From Sphaerobacter sp. (GTDB taxonomy: Bacteria; Chloroflexota; Chloroflexia; Thermomicrobiales; Thermomicrobiaceae): a stretch of DNA of 46,473 nt. The translations under genes and the position numbers were made by a program. The stretch is taken from positions 1-46,473 of the forward strand of contig NZ_JADGHZ010000008.1 of the NCBI RefSeq assembly GCF_019683595.1. The letters run 5' to 3'. Shown here piece by piece: positions 33,053-41,992 of this stretch. The notes below the pieces were generated by a model. The model was not told where the DNA came from and ran no database searches. It saw only the letters and a list, made by a program, of their open reading frames with translations. Each line of letters opens with the position of its first letter. Position 1 is the first letter of the stretch.

Positions 33053-34547
33053 GTATGTTCCCCCGTGCGGCGGCATCGCGAGATGCTGGATGGGGGCGGC
33101 TGGACTGCGGCTCTGCCGTCCCCGTCGTAGGGGGATCCGCTACCGCAAGCGTGACCCGGACGCAGGTCCCCTTACCCACATCGCTGTCGACGTCGATCGC
33201 TCCGTTGTGGCACTCGACGATCCAGCGGGCGATGGCGAGGCCGAGGCCGGCGCCGGCGGCGCCGTGGGCGCGGGCGGCGTCGCCCCGGTAGAAGCGGTCG
33301 AAGATGCGCTCGCGCTGCTCGGGTGGGATGCCCGGCCCGGTGTCGCGCACGACGATCTCCGCGACGTCGTCGCGGCGGTGGACGCTGAGCTCCACCTCAC
33401 CGCCGGGCGGGGTGTAGGTGAAGGCGTTGTCGAGCAGGATCAGGAGCAACTGTTTGAGCTGGTCGGCGTTCCCGATGACGTCGATCTCGCCGGCGTTACT
33501 GACGCGGAAGGTGTGCTGACCAGCGAGCGGGGCCACCACGCGCGCGGCATCGGCCACGACCTGGTCGAGCTGGATGACGGACAGGTCGGGCCGCCAGCCG
33601 ACGTCGGCACGCGCCAGGGTCAGCAGGTTCTCCACCAGCCGTCCCATGCGCTCCGCCTCGTCGCGGATGTCGGCCAGGCCGTCGCGGAGGTCGGCGGGAT
33701 CCCAGCGCTCGGCGTCGATCTGCCGCAGCAGGATCTCGGCGTTGCCGCGCAGCGCGGTGAGGGGCGTGCGCAGTTCGTGGGAGGCGTCGGAGACGAAGCG
33801 GCGCTCGGCGGCGAACGCTTCTTCCAGGCGGTCGAGCATCTCGTTGAAGGTCTCGGCCAGTTGCCGAACCTCGTCCCGCGTGGGGGGCGGATCGATCCGC
33901 CGGCTCAGGTCGCCCTCGTCACCGATCTGCCGGGCCGTGTGCGTGATGCGCGTCAGCGGGCGCAATGAGCGGCCCGCCAGGACGTAGGCCCCCACGGCGG
34001 TCGCCACCAGCCCCAGCCCGCCGCAGACGGCCAGTAGCAGCCGGAGCTTGCTGAGCGTGTCGTACATCGGCGTGAGCGGCTCGGCCACCTGGAGGGTCAC
34101 GACCGGCTCCTCCGTCGGGTAGGCGACGAGGAGCACGCTGAGGACCCGTACGGGGGCACCATGGAATCGCACCGTGTAGTAGACCGGCTCGCCCCGCAGG
34201 TTACGCTCGAGCACCGACTCGGGCAGCGGGATGTAGTCATCGAGCTGGGGGGAGTTCAAGTAGAAGCGCCCATCGGGGAGGGTCAACTGCGAGTAGAGGC
34301 CGGGGAATGTCACCGGATCGAGGTCGGGCGGCGGGAAGGGGAAACTCGGCCCGTCCGGACCGACCCGGACCGCCCGCGACTGCTCGCGCACCTGGCGCGC
34401 GACCCGCGTCCAGGCTTCCGCCAGCCGGGTGTTGACCTCGCCGCTGAGCGAGCGCTGAAGGGTGAGGTAGACTCCTGCACCAACCGCCACCAGGAGCACG
34501 GCCATCAGCGCGGTCGTCAGGAGCGCGATCCGAAATCGAACCGACAT
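32961..34547 (-). CDS. Membrane sensor histidine kinase of an OmpR-type two-component system
   Basis: Transmembrane kinase of about 528 residues. Membrane segments near 7-30 and 168-192 enclose a sensor region of about 135 residues with no recognised ligand fold. A HAMP linker follows (about 190-245). The phosphoacceptor histidine is H257 in SDASHELRTPLTALRG; the ATPase domain shows LLLILLDNAFTYTPPGGE (N box), VRDTGPGIPPE (G1) and GAGLGLAIARWI (G2). After the kinase core a Pro/Ser/Ala-rich tail of about 65 residues overlaps the peptidase gene antisense for 92 bp. The start is ATG 34547 with TAGGAG 6 nt upstream, 9 bp after the response-regulator stop. The pair forms one transcription unit; the signal is unknown. 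Confidence 0.92.
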   Translation of the reverse strand: MSVRFRIALLTTALMAVLLVAVGAGVYLTLQRSLSGEVNTRLAEAWTRVARQVREQSRAVRVGPDGPSFPFPPPDLDPVTFPGLYSQLTLPDGRFYLNSPQLDDYIPLPESVLERNLRGEPVYYTVRFHGAPVRVLSVLLVAYPTEEPVVTLQVAEPLTPMYDTLSKLRLLLAVCGGLGLVATAVGAYVLAGRSLRPLTRITHTARQIGDEGDLSRRIDPPPTRDEVRQLAETFNEMLDRLEEAFAAERRFVSDASHELRTPLTALRGNAEILLRQIDAERWDPADLRDGLADIRDEAERMGRLVENLLTLARADVGWRPDLSVIQLDQVVADAARVVAPLAGQHTFRVSNAGEIDVIGNADQLKQLLLILLDNAFTYTPPGGEVELSVHRRDDVAEIVVRDTGPGIPPEQRERIFDRFYRGDAARAHGAAGAGLGLAIARWIVECHNGAIDVDSDVGKGTCVRVTLAVADPPTTGTAEPQSSRPHPASRDAAARGNIPTPVEPGAGSRTWAAPSRVGGERSSPSASG

Positions 34548-34556
34548 CGATGGCTC

Positions 34557-35291
34557 CTACGATGAGTGCGACCCGGCGCGCTCCTCCGTCGGCAGGCGCA
34601 GGGCATAGCCGGCGCCGCGGACGGTCTGGAGCAGGCGCGGCTCGCCGCCCGCTTCGAGGTGGCGCCGCAGGTTGCTGACGTAGACCTCCAGGACGTTCGA
34701 TTCGCCGGGGAAATCGTAGCCCCAGACCCGCTCCATGATGACGTCCCGCGTCAGCACCTGGTTCGGGTGCTGCATGAAGAGCAGCAGCAGCTCGTACTCG
34801 CGGGTCGTCAGCTCGATACGGCGGTCGCCCCGGTAGGCGAAACGCGAGGTGGTGTCGAGCGTCAGGTCGGCGAAACGGTACACGCCGTCGTCAGCCGGTT
34901 CCTCGGCGCGGCGCCGCTCCTGACGCCGTAGGAGCGCGCGAACCCGTGCCAGCAGCTCCTCGAACGCGAACGGTTTGATCAGGTAGTCGTCGGCGCCGGC
35001 ATCGAGCCCGGCCACCCGGTCGGCCACTTCATCCCGCGCGGTCAGCATCAGGATCGGCATCCCCTCGCCGGCCGCACGGATCCGGCGGCAGACCTCGAGG
35101 CCGTCGATATCGCCCGGCAGCATGATGTCGAGGATGATGAGGTCCGGCGGGTCGTCGCGCACCGCATCCAGCGCGCGCGCCCCGGTGTCGGCCACCGTGA
35201 CCCGGTAGCCTTCGAAGACCAGACCGCGGCGCAGGAAGGATGCAATCGCGCGCTCGTCCTCAACGACCAGGATGTGCTGCTCCTGCGCCAT
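34557..35291 (-). CDS. Response regulator, OmpR/PhoB family
   Basis: Transcription factor of about 244 residues, partner of the kinase encoded directly downstream. The receiver domain (1-120) has the acidic pocket E11-D12, the phospho-acceptor D55 in [11 protein letters not shown]84 and K106 in DDYLIKPF. The C-terminal winged-helix domain (about 140-235) carries [39 protein letters not shown] and VRGAGYAL, the standard OmpR pattern. The start is ATG 35291 with GGAGGGAGG about 8-10 nt upstream. An M16 protease gene ends 19 bp upstream on the same strand, so protease, regulator and kinase may be co-transcribed. Target genes cannot be read from the sequence. Confidence 0.95.
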   Translation of the reverse strand: MAQEQHILVVEDERAIASFLRRGLVFEGYRVTVADTGARALDAVRDDPPDLIILDIMLPGDIDGLEVCRRIRAAGEGMPILMLTARDEVADRVAGLDAGADDYLIKPFAFEELLARVRALLRRQERRRAEEPADDGVYRFADLTLDTTSRFAYRGDRRIELTTREYELLLLFMQHPNQVLTRDVIMERVWGYDFPGESNVLEVYVSNLRRHLEAGGEPRLLQTVRGAGYALRLPTEERAGSHSS

Positions 35292-35310
35292 TCCGTTCCG
35301 CCTCCCTCCA

Positions 35311-36588
35311 TCAGAGGTGCAGCAGCGACCGGAAATGGCTGTCGGCCTCGTACGGCCCCACGATCGCCAGGTTTAGCACGTCGGGCCGGAAGAGTTCGGT
35401 GGCTAGCTCCTGGATCTGCTCCGCCGTGACGGCGTCGATCCGCGCCATGACTTCCTCTGGGGTGAGGATCTCGCCGAAGACGGCCTCCTGGCTTCCGATC
35501 CAGCCGGCGACGGCGCGGCTGTCCTCCAGCCCCATCACGATCCGGCCCCGGCGCAGCTCCTTGGTGCGCTCCAGCTCGTCCGCCGGCACCGGCTCCCGGC
35601 GCAGCTTGTCGAACTCGCGAAGGATCGCCTCGATGGTCTGCTCGACGCGCGCGGGGTCGGTCCCGGCGTAGACGACGCCCTGGCCCACGTCGGCGTACTC
35701 GCGGAAGTACCCATACACCTCGTAGACCAGCCCCAGCCGCTCGCGGATCTCCTGGAACAGGCGCGAGCTCATCCCGGAGCTGAGCACGGCGTCGATCATG
35801 TCCTGGACGTAGCGCCGGTCGTCGGTGTACGGGAGCGCCGGGACGGCGACGCACAGGTGCGCCTGCTCGGTTGGACGGGTCAACAGGCGCACGCGCGGCT
35901 CCTGCTGCCGCACCTCGGCCTGGACGAAGGTATTGACGTCGCTGGCGGGCAGGTCGCCGAAGTACTGCTCGGCCAGCTCCACGACCTGCTCGTGGTGAAT
36001 GTCACCCGCCGCGGCAATGACCAGCCGGTCGGGCCGGTACTGCGTGCGCAGGTAGGTGAAGAGGTCGTCGCGCGTGATGGCGCTCACGGTCTCGACGCTG
36101 CCGATGACCGGCCGGCCGACCGACTGCCCGTCCCAGACCAGCTCGTCGATGACGTCGTGGATCAGGTCGTCGGGCGTGTCGAGGATGCCGCGGATCTCCT
36201 CGATGATGACGAAGCGCTCCTTCTCCAGCTCTTCGGGGTCGAAGGTGGAGTGGCGCAGCATGTCGGCCAGCACGTCGAACGCGCGGGCCAGGTGCGCGCT
36301 CGGAACCTTGACCCAGTAGTTGGTGCTCTCGCGACTGGTGGCGGCGTTGAGGATGCCGCCGACTCCCTCGATCTCCTGGGTCAACATGATCGGATCAGGG
36401 CGGCGCTCGGTCCCCTTGAAGACCATGTGCTCCAGAAAATGCGAGATGCCTGCCTGCTCGTCGGACTCGTAGCGGGAGCCGACACGGAAGTAGAGGATCA
36501 GCGATGCGGAGCGAACATGGTCCATGCGGCTGGTAACGACCCGGACGCCGTTCGGCAGAACCGTCTTCTGGTACAACGTCTCCCTCAT
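35311..36588 (-). CDS. M16 family zinc metalloprotease (mitochondrial processing peptidase-like)
   Basis: Cytosolic zinc peptidase of about 425 residues, one M16B half-molecule. The inverted zinc motif is intact: H50-F-L-E53-H54 in [13 protein letters not shown], with the third ligand in FVIIEEIRG (E130/E131). Thus this is a catalytic rather than an inactive partner subunit. The C-terminal half includes [20 protein letters not shown], another family signature. M16B enzymes often work as pairs, but no second subunit is adjacent, so it may be a homodimer. The start is ATG 36588 ([18 protein letters not shown]). There is no good ribosome binding site, but TATCCT ends 7 nt before the ATG, so a leaderless transcript is possible. 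The response regulator follows 19 bp downstream. Confidence 0.93.
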   Translation of the reverse strand: MRETLYQKTVLPNGVRVVTSRMDHVRSASLILYFRVGSRYESDEQAGISHFLEHMVFKGTERRPDPIMLTQEIEGVGGILNAATSRESTNYWVKVPSAHLARAFDVLADMLRHSTFDPEELEKERFVIIEEIRGILDTPDDLIHDVIDELVWDGQSVGRPVIGSVETVSAITRDDLFTYLRTQYRPDRLVIAAAGDIHHEQVVELAEQYFGDLPASDVNTFVQAEVRQQEPRVRLLTRPTEQAHLCVAVPALPYTDDRRYVQDMIDAVLSSGMSSRLFQEIRERLGLVYEVYGYFREYADVGQGVVYAGTDPARVEQTIEAILREFDKLRREPVPADELERTKELRRGRIVMGLEDSRAVAGWIGSQEAVFGEILTPEEVMARIDAVTAEQIQELATELFRPDVLNLAIVGPYEADSHFRSLLHL

Positions 36589-36628
36589 TCTTCTGAGGAT
36601 ACAGATCCGAAGTGTCGCCGAGGCACGC

Positions 36629-37138
36629 TTACGAGGCGGCGCCAGTCCCCGCACTCGGCACGTTGCGCGCCATCTCCACGGCAAGGCGAAGTGCCGCCTC
36701 GGCGCTGCGTGCGATGTTGTCGGCGCGATCGCCGTCCCAGCGATGCTCCTCGCAGACCTCGCCCGCCGGCGTCACGCACGCGATGTAGACCAGACCGACG
36801 GGCTTGGTCGGCGTGGCCCCGCCCGGCCCGGCGATGCCCGTGGTCGAGACGCCGATGTCGGCACCGGTCGTGGCCCGCACGCCGCGAGCCATCGCCAGCG
36901 CGCACTCGCGGCTGACCGCTCCGTACCGCTCGAGCACCTCCCGCGGCACGTGGAGGAGTCGTTCCTTCAGGTCGTTGCTGTAGGACACGATGCCGCCGAC
37001 GAAGTAGGCCGAACTCCCCGGCACCGTGGTGATCCGATGGGCGACCAGGCCGCCGGTGCAGGACTCAGCGGTCGCGATCGTCAGCTCCTGCCGAGTAAGG
37101 ATGTCTGCAAGCTGGTGTTCCAGCGGACGCGCGGCCAC
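36629..37138 (-). CDS. pncC: CinA-family nicotinamide-nucleotide amidohydrolase
   Basis: Protein of about 169 residues corresponding to the stand-alone C-terminal domain of CinA, which deamidates nicotinamide mononucleotide to nicotinate mononucleotide in NAD recycling. Diagnostic segments are LTIATAESCTGGLVAHRIT (catalytic serine region), SSAYFVGGIVSYSNDLKERLL, ALAMARGVRATTGADIGVSTTG and IAGPGGATPTKPVGLVYI. There is no N-terminal MoaB-like domain. I chose GTG 37138 because AAGGGTGG lies about 8 nt upstream; ATG 37159 in frame is also possible and lies about 18 nt after the expected transcription start. An extended -10 promoter at 37184-37192 fits either. The M16 gene starts 41 bp downstream. 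Confidence 0.9.
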   Translation of the reverse strand: MAARPLEHQLADILTRQELTIATAESCTGGLVAHRITTVPGSSAYFVGGIVSYSNDLKERLLHVPREVLERYGAVSRECALAMARGVRATTGADIGVSTTGIAGPGGATPTKPVGLVYIACVTPAGEVCEEHRWDGDRADNIARSAEAALRLAVEMARNVPSAGTGAAS

Positions 37139-37183
37139 TCGGGCCACCCTTCCCCACATCGCGGGACTCGATCACGTCTTTGA

Positions 37184-37192
37184 AGTATAGCA
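37184..37192 (-). promoter_or_regulatory. Extended -10 promoter for the CinA-type gene
   Basis: On the minus strand, TGCTATACT is a good extended -10 element. It lies 24 bp before ATG 37159 and 45 bp before GTG 37138. No -35 is evident. Confidence 0.5.
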
Positions 37193-37281
37193 GGCGGGTC
37201 GAAACGGCCCCGCGGCCGCGGGGCGCCGGCCGCCCGCCCGTCCTCGCGATCGGGCAAGCCGGCACCCCGGATCGAGACATC

Positions 37282-38130
37282 TCAGCCGAGCCAGCCGGCC
37301 GGCTCGTAGAGGGCGTTGCGCAGGGCTGCCCAGAGGGTCTGGTACTGCTGCCACGGGTCATCGCCGGGCACGAGAAGGGTGACCGGGCCGAGGCGCTCGA
37401 CGCCGGCGACGCGCGCGGCGCGGTCGCACTGCTGCATCGTGAGGAAGTCCACCTCCAGCCGCAGCGGCCGCTCCGGCGCGTAGACCCGCGCCCGGCTCAG
37501 GTTGCTCAGCGCCCGGGCGGCAGCCTCCCGGATCTCCGGCCCGGTCGCTGCCGGGGGCCGGCAGATCGCCGCATTGCGCCCACGCGCTTCCTTCACCGCG
37601 ACCGTCTCGATGTCGTCGCCCAGGAACGCGCGCGCCTCGGCCACGGTTGCCGTGTCGCCAGTGACCATGATGACCGGGATGCCGAAGGAGCCAAGGATGG
37701 CGGCGTTCAAGCCGGTTTCGCCGTGCGGGCGGCCGTTGATGCGCAGTTCGGCCACCGCCGCCCCGGCGATGGTGTGCGGGTGAACGGCGCGCGGCGTCTT
37801 GGCCATCGCGTGGTAGCCGATGAACACGGCGGCGTCGAACCGCTCGCTGTCGGCGCCTTCGAGCTGGCAGGCGTCGCGGGCCTCCCCGGCGCCGGTCATC
37901 AGCCGGGCCGCGGGGTGGAGATCTTCGATCAGGATGTTGCGCATCGGGCCGTGCCCGTCGCTGACGAGGATGTCGGTCGCCCCCGCCTGGATCAGGCCCT
38001 CGATCGCCGCGTTCGCGTCACCGGTCATCAGCTTGCGGCCGCGGCCATACTCCCGCTCGGTCGACATCATCATGTCACCATGGACCACGCCGGTGATCCC
38101 CTCGATGTCGACCGACATGTACACCTTCAT
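37282..38130 (-). CDS. D-aminopeptidase, M55 family (DppA-like)
   Basis: Zinc peptidase of about 282 residues resembling the Bacillus subtilis DppA D-aminopeptidase, which removes N-terminal D-amino acids such as D-Ala from short peptides and is thought to recycle wall fragments. Zinc ligands are visible in the expected order: D8 and E10 in SVDIEGITGV, H60 in DGHGPMRN, H107 in GYHAMA and E138 in GETGLNAA. Family members assemble as decameric rings. The start is ATG 38130, with GGGGAGG about 7 nt upstream. It stands between the CinA-type gene and an orphan histidine kinase on the same strand. With the peptide transporter nearby, peptidoglycan peptide salvage is a plausible context, but that is inference. 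Confidence 0.92.
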   Translation of the reverse strand: MKVYMSVDIEGITGVVHGDMMMSTEREYGRGRKLMTGDANAAIEGLIQAGATDILVSDGHGPMRNILIEDLHPAARLMTGAGEARDACQLEGADSERFDAAVFIGYHAMAKTPRAVHPHTIAGAAVAELRINGRPHGETGLNAAILGSFGIPVIMVTGDTATVAEARAFLGDDIETVAVKEARGRNAAICRPPAATGPEIREAAARALSNLSRARVYAPERPLRLEVDFLTMQQCDRAARVAGVERLGPVTLLVPGDDPWQQYQTLWAALRNALYEPAGWLG

Positions 38131-38240
38131 CGCCCAACCTCCCCTATCGGACCGTCATCGGCGAGAACAGCTCTCGCACCGGCCCATCTTCCGACGCCGT
38201 GGTTGGGGTGACAAGTATCCGGCGGGGGAACCGCGGGCGA

Positions 38241-39389
38241 TCACCCGGCGGGCTGGCAATCGGCCGACCGGAGGGGCAGGCGGACGGTGAAGGTCGAGCC
38301 ACGGTTGGGCGCGCTATCCACCCAGATGCGGCCACCATGAGACTCGACGATCCCTTTGGCGATGAAGAGGCCCAGCCCGCTGCCGACCAGGGTCGTCTCG
38401 CCGACGCGGGAGAACGGCTGGAACAGCCGCGTCTGCTGGTCGTCGGACAGGCCGGGGCCCTGATCGCTGATGGTAAGGATCGCCGACTCTCCCACCTGGC
38501 GGAGGGAGGTGCGCACCTCACCGCCGTCGGGGGAATACTTGACGGCGTTGTCGATGAGGTTGGCGACGACCTGCGTGATCCGCTCGCGGTCCCAGCAGCC
38601 GGTCAGTTCCTCCGGGGCATCGAGGTGCAACCGGTGCTGCCCCCCGCTGACGGCCTGGGCCTCGACGACCTCAAGGACGACCGCGACCAGGTCGACCGGG
38701 GCCGGTTGGAGCGTGAACTGGCCGACACCGAGGCGGGCAGCGTCGTGGAGGTCGGTAGAGATCCGTCGCGTGCGCCAGACCGCCTCGATGATGGCGTCCA
38801 GCGCCCGGCGATCCTGCTCCGCCAGCCCCGGTGGGGCGCGGCGTTGCAGCCCCTGGGCGTAGCCGACGATGGTGGTCAGGGGCTGGCGCAGTTCATGGGT
38901 GACCGCGGCGATAAAGAGCTGGAGTTGCTGTTGGGCGTCGGTCAGCCGGCGGTTCACTTCCTCGATCACGCGCGCGTCGTGGAGCAACGCCACACGCTGG
39001 CGGGCGAGGAGCACAGCCGCACCGACAATCGGGAGCAGCCCGAGCACGTCCGTGATCCAGACCGCGACGGGGAGCCCCTGGGCCGCGCCGCTGATGACGG
39101 CCACGCACACCGCGGCGGCGCCGACGGCACCCACCGCTCGGGGAGAGAGCCAGCGTGCCGCCACCAGGACGGGGAGCGCGTAGAGCAGGGAGACGACCCG
39201 CCCCCGAGGCATGACGGTCAGGTCCAGAGCGAGGGCCACCAGGAGGCTGGCGATCGCCAGGACACCGATCAGCCACCGGGAAACGGTCCGGCGCCGCGTC
39301 GGCGCACCGCCCGCAGGCGATGTCTCCCACACCGCCCCGCGCGCTTCTGACCCCGCCGCTCTGGCCCGCTCCCCTGACCCGCTGTCCAT
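38241..39389 (-). CDS. Orphan membrane histidine kinase
   Basis: Kinase of about 382 residues with a short Ser/Gly/Ala-rich N-terminus and four or five membrane segments (about 38-130), so the sensor is the membrane domain itself. It continues through a coiled linker to the phosphoacceptor H165 in AAVTHELRQPLTTIVGYAQG. The ATPase domain has VVANLIDNAVKYSPDGGE, ISDQGPGLSDDQ and GSGLGLFIAKGIVESHGG. No HAMP, PAS or receiver domain is seen and no response regulator is adjacent, so its partner must be encoded elsewhere. ATG 39389 is chosen; an in-frame TTG at 39440 is possible but weaker. A candidate promoter with -10 at 39531-39536 precedes both. Confidence 0.88.
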   Translation of the reverse strand: MDSGSGERARAAGSEARGAVWETSPAGGAPTRRRTVSRWLIGVLAIASLLVALALDLTVMPRGRVVSLLYALPVLVAARWLSPRAVGAVGAAAVCVAVISGAAQGLPVAVWITDVLGLLPIVGAAVLLARQRVALLHDARVIEEVNRRLTDAQQQLQLFIAAVTHELRQPLTTIVGYAQGLQRRAPPGLAEQDRRALDAIIEAVWRTRRISTDLHDAARLGVGQFTLQPAPVDLVAVVLEVVEAQAVSGGQHRLHLDAPEELTGCWDRERITQVVANLIDNAVKYSPDGGEVRTSLRQVGESAILTISDQGPGLSDDQQTRLFQPFSRVGETTLVGSGLGLFIAKGIVESHGGRIWVDSAPNRGSTFTVRLPLRSADCQPAG

Positions 39390-39530
39390 ACTTCGCTGCC
39401 TGCCGGTCGTGCTCAGCGCCGGTGATGCCGTGTTCGGCAACCAAGACGCACCTACGCGCTACCGCTCTCACAGAACTGGCACGGGCGCGTTGCCACAAAC
39501 ACGTATCACAATGGACGCCACATCACGCCG

Positions 39531-39559
39531 AGTATAGCGCAGCCCCGCACTCAGCGAAA
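39531..39559 (-). promoter_or_regulatory. Candidate promoter of the orphan kinase gene
   Basis: On the minus strand, TTTCGC (39559-39554), a 17-nt spacer and TATACT (39536-39531). It lies between the stop of the beta-lactamase-like gene and the kinase start, in the right direction. Confidence 0.4.
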
Positions 39560-39602
39560 GAGGTGCGATGACCGATTCCGCGAGATTCCGGCGGGGTACC
39601 GG

Positions 39603-40421
39603 CTAGGCTGCTCCCGATGGGATAAGGCCCGTCGCGTGGAGTGCCGCGCACGTGATGTCGCCGATCGCCTGCTCGCCGGCGTGGGAGTCGGGCAGATCCT
39701 CCGTGAAGACGCTGACGACCAGCGTGCCGGCAGGGGTGGTGACGAAGCCGACGTCGTTGACCACGCCGGTCAGGCTGCCGGTCTTGGAGCCCCAGCGGAT
39801 GCCCTCGCCCTCGGGCACATAGCGCCCGATCCGGCGGGGGTTCTGCTGCTTCTCCAGCATCGCCACCATCGCCTCACAGGACGCCGGCGACGCGGCACGC
39901 CCCTCCAGCAGCGCCTTCACGGCCAGGGCGTAGTCATCCGGCGTGGCCCAGTTCTCCGGCTCGTCCGGGAGCGCCGGGCGCCCCTTCATCTTCCGGCCCA
40001 GGTTCGAGTCACGCATGCCCAGCGACGCGATGACGTCGTTCACCGCCTCCAGGCCAACCAGGTCGATCAGCAGGTTGGTCGCGGTGTTGTCGCTGATCGA
40101 GATCATGAGGTAGACGAGATCCTCCAGCGTCAACTCCAACCCGTCGTGCAGGTGCAGCAGCACGCCGCTCCCGGGCGACTTGTCGGCGTCGCGCAGGACG
40201 ATCCGATCGGTCAGCGCACGCTCCCCCGCATCCACCGCCCGGTAGACGGCGACCATGAGCGGGATCTTCACCGTGCTCGCGGCGCGGAAACGCCGGTCGC
40301 CGTTGTGGCGAAAGGTTTCACCGCCGGGGGCGACGATGGTCGCCCCAACCGTGCCGCCGGTCGCTTCGGCCGCCGCAACCGCCGCGGCCACGCCCGCCCA
40401 GTCGATCGTCTTCCCGTCCAT
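39603..40421 (-). CDS. Class A beta-lactamase-like serine hydrolase without signal peptide
   Basis: Serine hydrolase of about 272 residues in the class A beta-lactamase/DD-peptidase superfamily. The three superfamily motifs are intact: S49-T-V-K52, S110-D-N112 and K213-T-G215. The omega-loop glutamate motif, normally E-x-E-L-N, appears shortened as E154-P-E-N157. No signal peptide or membrane anchor precedes the domain (start MDGKTIDW), so the protein is predicted to be cytosolic, unlike true beta-lactamases. An upstream in-frame start encoding a signal was not found. The start is ATG 40421 with GGGGGAGG 6 nt upstream. It may be a peptidase or esterase, or act on recycled wall fragments; antibiotic resistance should not be assumed. 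Confidence 0.85.
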   Translation of the reverse strand: MDGKTIDWAGVAAAVAAAEATGGTVGATIVAPGGETFRHNGDRRFRAASTVKIPLMVAVYRAVDAGERALTDRIVLRDADKSPGSGVLLHLHDGLELTLEDLVYLMISISDNTATNLLIDLVGLEAVNDVIASLGMRDSNLGRKMKGRPALPDEPENWATPDDYALAVKALLEGRAASPASCEAMVAMLEKQQNPRRIGRYVPEGEGIRWGSKTGSLTGVVNDVGFVTTPAGTLVVSVFTEDLPDSHAGEQAIGDITCAALHATGLIPSGAA

Positions 40422-40673
40422 GCCACGCCTCCCCCTGCTCAGGTGCGAATCAGCCCGCCCGGCATGATAACCGCTCGTGCCCGCCCGTGCGCGGAAGCAG
40501 CGCCGTAGGCTACAATCCCGCGCGTGCCCGACGCAGGCAGATCACCGGGCGGACCACGCCGACCGCAAGGAGCAGTGCCGTGACAACCGCGACGTTTCTT
40601 CTGACGCAGGTGGCGCAGGGATCGATCTGCACGGCGGCGCACCACGCCCGCCCTGGGGAGGAACGGAGCGCGA

Positions 40674-40697
40674 ATGGCGGTCTGCCATGCGGGATAG
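40674..40697 (+). CDS. Possible 7-codon leader peptide overlapping the MFS start
   Basis: ATG 40674 opens a frame of seven codons (MAVCHAG) ending at a TAG 8 bp inside the MFS gene. It has GGGGAGGA 11 nt upstream, the only strong ribosome binding site in front of the transporter. It may couple translation or be fortuitous. Confidence 0.25.
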   Translation: MAVCHAG

Positions 40698-41940
40698 TGA
40701 GCGACGGAACGCCTACTCCGTCTATCTGATCTTCGCGGCCGCGTCGGCCTTCTTCTACACGCTCGTCTTCACCGTCAGCGCGGTCTACCGGGTCGAGCAG
40801 GCCGGGCTCAACCCGTTCCAACTGGTGCTGGTCGGGACGGTGCTGGAAGCATCGGTCTTCCTGTTCGAGATCCCGACCGGCGTCGTGGCCGACGTCTACA
40901 GCCGCCGCCTGTCGGTCATCATCGGCGTCTTCCTGATCGGCGCCGGGTTCCTGCTGGAGGGGGCACTTCCGATCTTCTGGACGATCCTGCTGGCACAGGC
41001 CCTCTGGGGGATCGGCTACACCTTCACCAGCGGTGCCGTCAACGCCTGGATCAGTGACGAGATCGGTGAGGAGCGCGCCGGGCGAGCCTTCCTCCGCGGC
41101 ACGCAACTGGGTCAGGCCGGCGCACTGCTGGCGACCGGCGTCAGCGTCGCCCTCGCCAGCGTCCGGCTCAACCTGCCGATCCTGGCGGGCGGGGGGTGCT
41201 TCGTCCTCCTCGGCCTCTATCTCATCCTCCGGATGCCCGAACGGCACTTCACCCCCCGGCCGCCGGAGGAACGCTCGTCGTGGCAGTCGATGCGCCGCAC
41301 CCTGCGCGACGGGGCCCGCACGGTCCGGGGAAGGCCGGTGTTGATCACCATCCTCGCGATCGGCGCCATCTACGGCATGGCGAGCGAGGCGTTCGACCGG
41401 CTCTGGCCGGTCCACTTCCTCGACAACTTCACCTTCCCGCAGATCGCCGACTTCCAGCCGGTCGTGTGGTTCGGCGTCATCAACGCGGTGGCGATGGTCC
41501 TGAGCGCGGGGGTGACGGAGATCGCGCGGCGCCGGGTCAACACCGCGAGCCACCGCGGCGTCGCACGGGCGCTGCTGACCATCAACCTCCTGCTGATCGG
41601 CTCGGTCACGCTCTTCGGCCTGGCCCGAGGCTTCGCGGTCGCCCTGGCCGCCTACTGGCTGACCTACCTGCTGCGCACGACGCACGACCCGCTCTACACC
41701 GCCTGGGTCAACCAGCGGCTGGAGCCGCGGGTGCGCGCCACGGTCCTCTCGATCGCAAGCCAGGCCGATGCCCTGGGTCAGATCGCCGGCGGCCCGGTCC
41801 TCGGCGCGGTCGCCACGCTCGCCTCGATCCCGGCCGCGATGATCGGCGTGGCGGTCGCGCTCGTGCCGTCGCTCGGCCTGTACACCCGGGCGCTCCGCCG
41901 CCCCGAGGAGGTGGAAGCCGTCACCCCGGCCGCGGACTGA
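40687..41940 (+). CDS. MFS transporter, drug/metabolite efflux type
   Basis: Membrane transporter of about 417 residues with twelve predicted membrane segments. The loop after segment 2 reads GVVADVYSRRLSVI, corresponding to the MFS motif G-x-x-x-D-R-x-G-R-R in variant form. A positively charged central loop (about 195-225; RPPEERSSWQSMRRTL) divides the two halves. The C-terminal half includes RTTHDPLYTAWVNQRLEPRVRATVLSI, characteristic of this MFS subgroup. Substrate unknown. The start is ATG 40687 (MRDSERRNAYSVYL); a weak site precedes it, and a short frame at 40674 may couple translation. The gap to the divergent hydrolase gene is 265 bp; no clear promoter was found. Confidence 0.85.
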   Translation: MRDSERRNAYSVYLIFAAASAFFYTLVFTVSAVYRVEQAGLNPFQLVLVGTVLEASVFLFEIPTGVVADVYSRRLSVIIGVFLIGAGFLLEGALPIFWTILLAQALWGIGYTFTSGAVNAWISDEIGEERAGRAFLRGTQLGQAGALLATGVSVALASVRLNLPILAGGGCFVLLGLYLILRMPERHFTPRPPEERSSWQSMRRTLRDGARTVRGRPVLITILAIGAIYGMASEAFDRLWPVHFLDNFTFPQIADFQPVVWFGVINAVAMVLSAGVTEIARRRVNTASHRGVARALLTINLLLIGSVTLFGLARGFAVALAAYWLTYLLRTTHDPLYTAWVNQRLEPRVRATVLSIASQADALGQIAGGPVLGAVATLASIPAAMIGVAVALVPSLGLYTRALRRPEEVEAVTPAAD

Positions 41941-41957
41941 TCGCCGCGGTCAAGGAC

Positions 41958-41992
41958 GAAAAAACGCCCCTCTCCCAGCGTTGGGAGAGGGG
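41958..41992 (-). terminator. Intrinsic terminator of the dsbA-VKOR operon
   Basis: On the minus strand, CCCCTCTCCCA and TGGGAGAGGGG form a perfect 11-bp stem (41992-41967), followed by CGTTTTTTCG. It lies 58 bp after the VKOR stop. The stem is the dispersed CCCCTCTCCCA hairpin repeat, here with a T-run, so the repeat seems to serve as terminator. It could also end the convergent MFS transcript, though without a T-run on that side. Confidence 0.75.

Noticed and set aside
40579-40729. A 49-codon frame from GTG 40579 with AAGGAG upstream, before the MFS gene
   Set aside because: It overlaps the transporter start in another frame and has no recognisable family or membrane segment. The ribosome binding site alone is not enough support.
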